Shown here one piece after another: positions 17,886-25,868 of a stretch of DNA of 38,205 nt; position 1 is the stretch's first letter; each line of letters starts with the position of its first letter. The DNA comes from Verrucomicrobiota bacterium (GTDB taxonomy: Bacteria > Verrucomicrobiota > Kiritimatiellia > Kiritimatiellales > Pontiellaceae). The notes under the pieces were generated by a model. That model had not been told where the DNA came from. It did not search any database and saw only the letters and a list, made by a program, of their open reading frames with translations. The position numbers and the translations under genes are program-made. The stretch lies in NCBI GenBank assembly GCA_024279685.1, contig JAJRRI010000081.1, positions 1 through 38,205 of the forward strand, in the 5' to 3' direction.

Positions 17886-18944
17886 ATGAAAAACGAAGCT
17901 CAAAAAAATATATTGTTTCTGGGGATAGCCGGAGTTGTTTTCGTTGCACTGAATGCAGCGATTCTAATGGCCACAAAAAATGGCCATCTTGCACCGATTG
18001 AAAATCTAACGCTCTGGGGCGCATTCGTTGTCTTGAATGTCAGCTCGCTGCTCTGGGCCGTCAGCTTACTAGGCCTGCACCCGCTGGTCATCGCTTTTTC
18101 CTATGTGATGGGAGGTTTCGTTGCCTTTTTAGGGGTTCGATTACTCCCGGAAGCGAATGTCGCCGAGGTCACTACCGCTGGAGCCACCTATGGCGCATTT
18201 GGTGCGCTAGCGGTCGGGCACGCCATGACCAAAGTTCGATTGGTTTTCTTCAATAAGAAGCAGGTGCCTTTCATTTTTGTGATCGCCGCACTTTTGCTCG
18301 TAGATGGTTTTCTCAACAGTAGCGTATCGGGCGCAGGATTCGGTGTGATTGTACATGCACTGGTGCTTCCATTCGTGGTGGCAGGCATAGTGGTTGGCCT
18401 TATATGGGCGGGATTGGCCCGTATGGGTGTCGGGGAAGGTTTTGTTCCTGCGTCGATTGAATCTAAGATCGGAGTGTCGAAAGAAAAGCCGGTCGAGGAC
18501 GAGATGGAGCAGATTATGTTCAAAGTTCCTGAAGCCCATGAAGCAGCCGAAGAGCCGGCCGCGGAAGTGGTAGCACCCGAACTTGAGGTCGAACCCGTGG
18601 CACTGAAGGTTGTTGAAAATCCACCTCAGCCGGAACTCCGGGTCGAGGAACCCCTAGAGGACGAAACTAATTTCTTTCCGCTGGAAATCGATAAGGAGGA
18701 CGAGCTCATTCTTCCAGAAGAAGACCTATCTGCTGTAGCTGAACTATTTGAAGTAATGGAAAGCACCCCCGAACGTATTGAAGAATCCATTCCGGTGTTA
18801 GAAGAAAAGAGTGAGGTTTCCGTCGAAGAACCCCCCGTATCTGATGCGGAATCGACTCCGGAACCTGAAGAGAAAAAGGATAGTTCCTCAGATTGGCTCA
18901 GTAGCCACATGGATCTATTAAATAACATAAAAAAAGCAAGCTAA
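17886..18944 (+). CDS. Hypothetical polytopic membrane protein with long acidic C-terminal tail
   Basis: About six hydrophobic segments followed by an E/D/P-rich tail. The likely start MKNEAQK (17886) follows the RBS-like GGAGGGG; the listed ORF starts at 17874. Confidence 0.8.
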   Translation: MKNEAQKNILFLGIAGVVFVALNAAILMATKNGHLAPIENLTLWGAFVVLNVSSLLWAVSLLGLHPLVIAFSYVMGGFVAFLGVRLLPEANVAEVTTAGATYGAFGALAVGHAMTKVRLVFFNKKQVPFIFVIAALLLVDGFLNSSVSGAGFGVIVHALVLPFVVAGIVVGLIWAGLARMGVGEGFVPASIESKIGVSKEKPVEDEMEQIMFKVPEAHEAAEEPAAEVVAPELEVEPVALKVVENPPQPELRVEEPLEDETNFFPLEIDKEDELILPEEDLSAVAELFEVMESTPERIEESIPVLEEKSEVSVEEPPVSDAESTPEPEEKKDSSSDWLSSHMDLLNNIKKAS

Positions 18945-18969
18945 ACTAAAAAAATAAAGGAAAATAGTT

Positions 18970-19134
18970 ATGAATAATGATAATGTACAGATATTCTATG
19001 ATGGAAATGGAAGTGCGGTTGCTGTTCAAATGCCGATCTCGGACTACGAGAAAATTATCAAAAGTGCAAAGGAAGCCATGGAAACTAAAGATGCGATTTC
19101 GAAAGCAGTCGCGGCCCTTCAAGGGGTGCTTTAA
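18970..19134 (+). CDS. 54-aa protein, apparent paralogue of the N-terminal domain of the 17126 product
   Basis: Hand translation MNNDNVQIFYDGNGSAVAVQMPISDYEKIIKSAKEAMETKDAISKAVAALQGVL*; preceded by AAGGAAAA; aligns with MKNEQNFLYSKDAKTLQVPYAEYTELMKKSEEAQHLLKVKGTVLADLQQFIGG. Confidence 0.7.
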   Translation: MNNDNVQIFYDGNGSAVAVQMPISDYEKIIKSAKEAMETKDAISKAVAALQGVL

Positions 19135-19156
19135 ACCTTGGGCCATCCACGAGGTT

Positions 19157-19183
19157 CCACTGTCGGAATCATTCCGGCAGTGG
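19157..19183 (+). terminator. Stem-loop after the 54-aa gene
   Basis: CCACTGTCGGA-ATCAT-TCCGGCAGTGG, 11-bp stem with one G-U pair. Confidence 0.4.
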
Positions 19184-19211
19184 AGACCCTCTCTTCCCAA
19201 CCCATTTAAGC

Positions 19212-19243
19212 GCCTGTATCTTTAGATGCGGGCATTTTTTTTT
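19212..19243 (+). terminator. Rho-independent terminator of the 17126-19134 cluster
   Basis: GCCTGTATC-TTTA-GATGCGGGC (9-bp stem with G-U pairs) followed by A and nine T. Confidence 0.8.
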
Positions 19244-19380
19244 CACTAGAGAGAGAATTCCTATCCTGATTACACCACATGAGTATGCAATATATGGAGA
19301 TTGAAAATGTTTTTCTCCAGACGTACAATTCCGCCTGATGCGGGGTTATCGTAGTTGGAAATACATGAGCGGATGGGCGG

Positions 19381-20973
19381 ATGATAAAAAGGAGAGGGTT
19401 TAAGTCAGGATTTATGGGGGTTGTTGGCCTCCTGCTGGCAGCGGATATTTCCGCGGGTCAAGGCCCCGCCAGCGTAAAAATTGACCGGCTCGTATTCGCC
19501 AAACTCGATGAGCTGGGCATACCGCCCTCCAAGCCATGTTCCGATGAAGTTTTTCTGCGACGGGTCTATCTCGATATGATCGGCACACTGCCGACTCGGA
19601 AGGAGGTCCGAAATTTTCTTTCAAGCCGGAGCACCAACAAACGTGCCAAGCTGATTGACGAGCTTTTCGAGCGAGGCGAGTTCGCCGATTATTGGGCGAT
19701 GAAGTGGTGCGATCTCCTGCGAGTCAAAGCCGAATTTCCCAGCAACCTCTGGCCCAATGCTGTGCAAGCCTATCATCGTTGGGTGCGCACCGCGCTCTAT
19801 ACCAATATGCCGTACGACCAATTTTCCCGCACCCTGCTCACCGCCAGCGGTAGCAATTTCCGCGAGGCTCCGGTCAATTTCTATCGTGCCGTTCCCCAGC
19901 GCGAGGGCACTGAGATCGCCCAGATCGTGGCGCTCACCTTCATGGGCATGCGCACCGACGGATGGGAGCGAGACTCGCTACTGGGCATGGCCGCCTTTTT
20001 CGGCAATGTGGGGTACAAAAAAACCGCCGAGTGGAAGGAAGAGATCGTATTTTTCGCCCCCACCAAGCAGTTTCTTGACCCCGGAACGCAGCAACCGATC
20101 GTGCCGCGACTGTTCGGCGGATCCGAGGTCGTAATTCCTGATGGGTACGACCCGCGCGAGATCTTTACCGATTGGCTCGTCGATAGCCCTCTGTTCGCTC
20201 AGAGCATGGTCAACCGCATTTGGTATTGGCTGATGGGCCGCGGCATCGTGCATGAACCCGACGATTTTCGCCCCGGAAACCCGCCACAGAATCAAGCTTT
20301 GCTTGATCTCCTTGCCAAGGAACTCGTCGTAAGTGGTTACGATTTACGGCATATTTATCGCATCATTCTCAATTCAAAGACCTATCAACTTTCTTCTATC
20401 CATAAGGAGAGAAATCGCTTGGACGAGGCCAACTTCTCGCGCTATATCGTGCGGCGGCTCGATGCTGAAGTTCTGATCGATGCCATCTGTCAAATTACGG
20501 ACACCACCGAATCCTATTCCAGTTCCATCCCCGAACCGTTTACCTGGATTCCGAAAAATCAGCGCTCCATCACGCTCGCCGATGGGAGTATTACCAGCCC
20601 GTTTCTCGACCTATTTGGTCGTCCACCGCGCGACTCCGGTTATGCGTCCGAGCGGAATAACACTCCATCGTCCGCTCAAAAGCTGCACTTGCTCAACTCC
20701 ACCCACATCCAGAAAAAGATCCGAAAGAATCGGCAACTCGTGGGCTTCCAGCGCAAAAAAACAAAAAAGGGCGCCGAGGTAAAGTGGGTCTGGGTTTCCC
20801 CGGAAGAATCGATTGAAAGAGTCTATCTCTCCATCCTATCGCGCTATCCCACAGAGGAAGAGATCGCCGCAATTTTAGCCTACAGTCAAAAGAGCGGGTT
20901 GAACCGGTGGGAGGTCTCGATGGATATGGTTTGGGCCTTGTTGAATACGAAGGAATTTATTTATAAGCATTAG
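19381..20973 (+). CDS. DUF1549/DUF1553 domain-containing protein, no CxxCH cytochrome motif
   Basis: IDRLVFAKLDELGIPPSKPCSDEVFLRRVYLDMIGTLPT (DUF1549) and VNRIWYWLMGRGIVHEPDDFRPGNPPQNQALLDLLAKELV (DUF1553). Confidence 0.9.
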   Translation: MIKRRGFKSGFMGVVGLLLAADISAGQGPASVKIDRLVFAKLDELGIPPSKPCSDEVFLRRVYLDMIGTLPTRKEVRNFLSSRSTNKRAKLIDELFERGEFADYWAMKWCDLLRVKAEFPSNLWPNAVQAYHRWVRTALYTNMPYDQFSRTLLTASGSNFREAPVNFYRAVPQREGTEIAQIVALTFMGMRTDGWERDSLLGMAAFFGNVGYKKTAEWKEEIVFFAPTKQFLDPGTQQPIVPRLFGGSEVVIPDGYDPREIFTDWLVDSPLFAQSMVNRIWYWLMGRGIVHEPDDFRPGNPPQNQALLDLLAKELVVSGYDLRHIYRIILNSKTYQLSSIHKERNRLDEANFSRYIVRRLDAEVLIDAICQITDTTESYSSSIPEPFTWIPKNQRSITLADGSITSPFLDLFGRPPRDSGYASERNNTPSSAQKLHLLNSTHIQKKIRKNRQLVGFQRKKTKKGAEVKWVWVSPEESIERVYLSILSRYPTEEEIAAILAYSQKSGLNRWEVSMDMVWALLNTKEFIYKH

Positions 20974-21020
20974 GAAATAAAGGCCTTGGGCATTAGGCTA
21001 TGGGCTTTAGGAGGCGGGCT

Positions 21021-22340
21021 ATGAAGTTGAATGGACAGGTTGAACTTTCGCGGCGGAATATGTTGCTGGCCGCTGGGGCTAGTGGGCTGGCGCTGGGTGC
21101 GCCGTTGCAAGCGTCTGCCGTGCGACCGGCCAAAGCCAAATCCGTTATCCAAATTTGGATGTGGGGGGGGCCTGCACAGCTCGATACCTTCGATCCGAAG
21201 CCGCACGCTGGGGCCGACTATTGCGGCCCGTACACGCGACCGATTTCCACCAATGTGGACGGGATTCAAATTTGCCAAAAACTACCATTGCTCGCGAAGC
21301 AGGCTGATAAATATTCCATCATTCGGAGCATGACCCATGGCGTGAACGGACATGAAACGGCGTCGTACATGACTCAGTCTGGCCGACCGGCCGGAACCGG
21401 TGATGTCTTCCCTTGCGCGGGCGCGGTTGTCTCGCGCTTTAAGGGATATGACGCGGGATATAAAGGATTACTTCCCCCGTATATTGTACTCACGAAACCG
21501 CAGGGTCGCTTCTCCGAATCCGGATTTATGGGACTGCGCTACAAACCCTTCGCCACCGGCGGGAAGCCGAGCGCTCCGGTCTTTACTGTGGAAGGTATTG
21601 TTCAACAAGGGATCTCGGAAGTTCGCCAGCGCGATCGCCGGAAGCTGCTTAGCGAATTGGAAACGTTGGGCCGTAGAATGAAGGGAAACCTAGCCTTTGG
21701 GAAGATGGATGAGTGCGAAGAGCAGGCCTATGAACTCATCCTGGGTGATGCCGGAAAGGTATTCGATATCAAAGGGGAGGATGCCAAGCTGCGGGAGCGT
21801 TATGGCCGTAGCGACTTTGGTGCATCCTGTTTAGTGGCCCGTCGGTGAGTGGAGCGCGGCGTGCCATACGTCACCATCAACTACCAGGGCTGGGATACGC
21901 ACAAAAAGCATTTCGACCTGATGAACGGAAAGCTTAACGAGCTAGATCGTGGCCTCTCCACGTTGCTCGAAGACCTAGCCCAACGCGGGTTACTCGATAG
22001 CACCGTGGTCTGGGTGGGGGGCGAGTTTGGACGTAGTCCGAAAATCCAGTGGGATGCTCCCTGGAACGGGGGTCGTAGCCATCACGGCGCGTGTTTTTCC
22101 CATCTGATTGCGGGCGGGGGTTTTTCTGGCGGGCATGTGATTGGTTCCTCCGATGCAAAAGGGGAGGAGGTGGCTGATCGGCCCGTCTATCCGTGGGATT
22201 TACTGGGCAGCATGTACGAGCAGCTCGGCATCGATACGACCGCGCGCCTGCCGCACCCGCAGGGGTTGGATATGCGCGTGAGTCCGACTGAGGCGGATGG
22301 GGTTACGATCGGCGGCCGCCTCCGGGAAATTATGTCGTGA
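21021..22340 (+). pseudogene. DUF1501 domain-containing protein interrupted by an in-frame TGA at 21846-21848
   Basis: ORFs 21000..21848 and 21849..22340 share one frame and read GASCLVARR*VERGVPYVTINYQGWDTH across the stop. Likely start 21021 with RBS AGGAGG and twin-arginine-like SRRNMLLAAGASG. Confidence 0.85.
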
Positions 22341-24643
22341 ACGCTGCATTGAAACTTTTCGCCAGTCTACTTATTGTGGGAACAGCTTGGGCCGAACCGT
22401 CGCAGATTGGCTATGCTTTTCCGGCGGGCGGAAGGCAGGGAACGACTTTTCGCATAATGATCGGTGGCCAGCATCTTCAAGGCGCGACTCAGGTCTTTAT
22501 GAGCGGCGAAGGCGTCACCGCCGAGATCGTTCAATTTAGCCGTAAATACGAGCTAAAGCGCCTCCGCAATATCTGGAACAGCCGAAGGAATACCTTGGCC
22601 GCGATGAAGGAAAAGGATGGTAAGGCACTGGAAAAACTTAAACAGAAGCTCGAACGATTCGAGCGGCAACTCTCCGTGGCCGAGCTTCCTTCAGGAGTGG
22701 ATATTGATCAGTGGGCTTCCGTACGGAAAGCTTATAACGTGGGCGGCAAGGAGCAGTTTAATCCGCAAATTGCGGATCGCCTACGGGTCGATGTTTCGAT
22801 CGCTAAGAATGCTCCGCCCGGCCCGCGTGAGCTGCGTATCTACACTCCATCCGGCCTCTCGAACCCCATCTATTTTCAGGTCGGAACGCTGGCTGAAGTG
22901 CGCGAGGTTGAGCCGAACGACGATCATATGACCCCGAATCTCCAAGAGGTACGCCTACCGACGGTCATCAATGGTCAGATCCGCCCAGGGGATATCGACC
23001 ACTTTCATTTCAAAGCGAAGGCGGGGCAATCCATCGTGGTGGATGTTGGCGCGCGGAAGATCATTCCTTACCTTGCGGATGCGGTGCCCGGCTGGTTTCA
23101 AGCGGTTGTGGCGCTCTACGACGAGGAGGGCAACGAGGTCGCCTATCAGGACGACTATAAGTTTAATCCCGACCCCGTGCTCTTTTTTGAAGTGCCCAAA
23201 TCCGAGATGTACACGCTCTCCATCAAGGATTCCATTTACCGGGGTCGCGAGGACTTTATCTACCGCATTGCGATCGGCGAGCTCCCCTTCATTACCCATA
23301 TTTTTCCGCTCGGCGCGCAGCAAGGGCGTGCGGTGGACATTGCACTCGGCGGAAAAAACCTGCCGCGCACCCGCCTGAAAGGAAAGCTACCGGACGAGGG
23401 GATTGAAGTGCGCCATATCTCGGTTAAAAAATCAGGCTACCGTTCGAACGCCATGCCCTTTGCCATCGGCGATCTGCCGGAAACGTTCGAGGTCGAACCG
23501 AACGCTTCGCCGACCGAGGCACAGTCGGTCGAACTACCGCGGGTCATCAATGGTCGCATCCAGCAGATCGGCGATATCGATGTCTTCAGTTTTGAAGGAA
23601 AGAAGGGCGAGACGATATCGATTGAGGTGACCGCGCGACGGCTCAACTCGCCGCTCGATTCGTCTATTACCCTCACCGGGCCGGGGCTGGAAAAGCCGAT
23701 CCGCAACGACGATCGGGTGGAATCCGGCTCCGGACATCTCTTTCTTGGTTCTGGGCTGGTGACGCATCACGCCGACTCGTACTTACTGCATCAACTGCCC
23801 TCCACCGGCACTTATTACGTGCAGATTGGTGACACCCAGGCGAAAGGGGGAGACGATTATGCCTACCGCCTGAGTATCGGGGCGGCGCGTCCCGACTTTA
23901 AATTGAACATAGAACCTTCCGGAGTGCAGATCGCGCCCGGCGGAACGGCCGCCTTTAGTGTACGAGCGCTTCGGCTGGACGGATTTGAGGGTAAAATTTA
24001 TCTCGATATGAAAGCCCTCCCTGCAGGGTTTGAAATGAGTGAGGCGGCCATCCCGATGGGCTCCGACATGACGCGCTTCACCCTCACCGCACCGCGACAA
24101 ATTTCTAAGAAATCCTTTAATCCGCAGGTTACTGGAATGGCCCTCATTGGCGACGATTATGTGGAGCATCCGGCCCTGCCGGTGGATGATCAGATGCAAG
24201 CGTTTCTTTATCGCCACCTCGTTCCCGCACAGGAGTTGGTGCTTGCTCCGGTTGCGAAGCCCCCGGCGCTTTCATTTTCGGTGGAGCACTCGAGTTCCGA
24301 GCGGATCGAGTTGCCGCTTGGCAAAGAAACAATACTCTTTGTGACGGGGCACTTCCAACCGGGAATCAAGGGAGCACGGTTGGTACTCGACGATCCTCCT
24401 GAAGGAATTACGGTTGTGAAAAGTTGGATCGGTAGGAAGCAGGCCCAGGGAAAGACGGCGGATGGAAAACCGAAGTTTGTGAAGGGCGCGGCGCATGGGC
24501 AGATTAGGCTAAAGGTGGAAGAACCATTGGCGGTTGGTTTTAAGACCGACCTTGTGGTGGTGGCCGTGGTGAAAAATGGACGGAAAGAAACTCGTTATAC
24601 GGCTCCGGCGATTCCCATCGAGATCGTTAAGCCGGCATGGTAA
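22337..24643 (+). CDS. Secreted protein with two bacterial pre-peptidase C-terminal (PPC)-like domains
   Basis: Signal peptide; EVEPNDDHMTPNLQEVRLPTVINGQIRPGDIDHFHFKAKAGQSIVVDV and EVEPNASPTEAQSVELPRVINGRIQQIGDIDVFSFEGKKGETISIEV; overlaps the DUF1501 stop. Confidence 0.85.
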   Translation: MNAALKLFASLLIVGTAWAEPSQIGYAFPAGGRQGTTFRIMIGGQHLQGATQVFMSGEGVTAEIVQFSRKYELKRLRNIWNSRRNTLAAMKEKDGKALEKLKQKLERFERQLSVAELPSGVDIDQWASVRKAYNVGGKEQFNPQIADRLRVDVSIAKNAPPGPRELRIYTPSGLSNPIYFQVGTLAEVREVEPNDDHMTPNLQEVRLPTVINGQIRPGDIDHFHFKAKAGQSIVVDVGARKIIPYLADAVPGWFQAVVALYDEEGNEVAYQDDYKFNPDPVLFFEVPKSEMYTLSIKDSIYRGREDFIYRIAIGELPFITHIFPLGAQQGRAVDIALGGKNLPRTRLKGKLPDEGIEVRHISVKKSGYRSNAMPFAIGDLPETFEVEPNASPTEAQSVELPRVINGRIQQIGDIDVFSFEGKKGETISIEVTARRLNSPLDSSITLTGPGLEKPIRNDDRVESGSGHLFLGSGLVTHHADSYLLHQLPSTGTYYVQIGDTQAKGGDDYAYRLSIGAARPDFKLNIEPSGVQIAPGGTAAFSVRALRLDGFEGKIYLDMKALPAGFEMSEAAIPMGSDMTRFTLTAPRQISKKSFNPQVTGMALIGDDYVEHPALPVDDQMQAFLYRHLVPAQELVLAPVAKPPALSFSVEHSSSERIELPLGKETILFVTGHFQPGIKGARLVLDDPPEGITVVKSWIGRKQAQGKTADGKPKFVKGAAHGQIRLKVEEPLAVGFKTDLVVVAVVKNGRKETRYTAPAIPIEIVKPAW

Positions 24644-24716
24644 ATTGGATTTCTCTTTTTTTCGGGATGTTTGACCGCTAGACTATTCATCAATTTTTTG
24701 GAAGAGAGGTTCGAGT

Positions 24717-25865
24717 ATGAGAAAAGGATTGGGTCTGATTTTGATGGGTTTGGTTTTTGGTGGAATGGACCCCTCCGAAGCCCAGCAGAAGGGGGCTGGA
24801 GCACCGGTCTTGCACGTAACCTGCAATACGTCGATGGCAGCGGTTCGGATTGACGGCGAGCGGGTGGATAACGCCCACTCCATCACGCTAAAGAAAGGGC
24901 AACAGTATTTGCTTTCGGTAACGAAGCCGGGCTATGAGCCCTATCGAAAAACATTCTCGGCAGCGTGGAACGGGGGGAGAGAAATCAATGTGGTCTTGGA
25001 GAGGGGGATTGGGCCCGAGGAAGGGCAACCCTGGATCGCTGAGCTTGAAGACGGCATTAAAATGGAGTTCATGTCGGTGCCGGTCGGCCATTTCATGATG
25101 GGGTCGTCCGAGGGGGAGGACGACGAACGCCCGGTGCGACGGGTAGAGTTTAAGCGACCCTTCTGGATGGCGAAAACCGAAGTGACGTATCAGCAGTACG
25201 AACAGTTCCGGAAAGTGAAATATACGCTGGAAGAGAATGAGATAAAGATGCCGTTGGGAGGGGGATATCCGGTGAGTTATGTGAGTTGGAACGAAGCCCG
25301 AGACTTTTGTAAATGGTTGACGAAGAAAGAGCGGCGGCGCGGGCGGTTGCCGGAGGGATATGAATATACCCTGCCGACGGAGGCCGAGTGGGAATATGCT
25401 TGTCGTGCCGGAACCACTGAGGCATATGCGGGGAACGTGGATGCGATGGCCTGGCATAAAAAAAATAGTATAGAACGGACGAATCTCGTGGGGAAAAAGA
25501 AACCGAATGCGTGGGGTTTATACGACATGCATGGGAATGTTTGGGAGTGGTGCGCGGATGAATGGTATGCCTCGTATTCTAATGCGCCGACCGCGGGTTC
25601 CCAGCGTGGCGATGCCTACGATGAGTATGCGGTGGATCGTTTGCGGATGGATGAGGAAGGGAACCAGTATCGTTTGCATAGTCCGGGGAACCGGGTGGTG
25701 CGCGGCGGTAGTTGGCACTATTCGGCCTTGGCTTGCCGCTCGGCAAACCGCTACTACCACGACCAGAAGTACAAGCTGAACTATTTGGGGTTCCGACCTG
25801 TTATTCTTTGGAATCCGCCGGTCTATAAACTGAAGGCGACGACTCGCCTTAAAGAGGGTTTGTAA
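24717..25865 (+). CDS. PEGA domain + formylglycine-generating-enzyme/sulfatase-modifying-factor-like domain protein
   Basis: PEGA-like VLHVTCNTSMAAVRIDGERVDNAHSITLKKGQQYLLSVTKPGYEPY; FGE-like FMMGSSEGEDDERPVRRVEFKRPFWMAKTEVTYQQYEQF, YTLPTEAEWEYACRAGT, GLYDMHGNVWEWCADEW, VVRGGSWHYSALACRSANR. Confidence 0.92.
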   Translation: MRKGLGLILMGLVFGGMDPSEAQQKGAGAPVLHVTCNTSMAAVRIDGERVDNAHSITLKKGQQYLLSVTKPGYEPYRKTFSAAWNGGREINVVLERGIGPEEGQPWIAELEDGIKMEFMSVPVGHFMMGSSEGEDDERPVRRVEFKRPFWMAKTEVTYQQYEQFRKVKYTLEENEIKMPLGGGYPVSYVSWNEARDFCKWLTKKERRRGRLPEGYEYTLPTEAEWEYACRAGTTEAYAGNVDAMAWHKKNSIERTNLVGKKKPNAWGLYDMHGNVWEWCADEWYASYSNAPTAGSQRGDAYDEYAVDRLRMDEEGNQYRLHSPGNRVVRGGSWHYSALACRSANRYYHDQKYKLNYLGFRPVILWNPPVYKLKATTRLKEGL

Positions 25866-25868
25866 CAG

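Noticed and set aside
17224-18928. Antisense ORFs over the 17126/17886 genes (Ser/Thr-rich translations)
   Set aside because: Shadow frames of Pro/Glu-rich coding sequence; no RBS or domain support.
21846-21848. TGA recoding (alternative genetic code or selenocysteine) to explain the DUF1501 stop
   Set aside because: Other genes here end in TGA (e.g. the DUF1501 gene itself at 22340 and the isomerase-like gene at 34635). The expected residue is Leu, not Cys/Sec, and no SECIS-like structure was evident. A mutation or error is simpler.
24717-25865. True formylglycine-generating enzyme call
   Set aside because: Only one Cys in the RGGSW...R region and no sulfatase nearby; kept as an FGE-like domain only.
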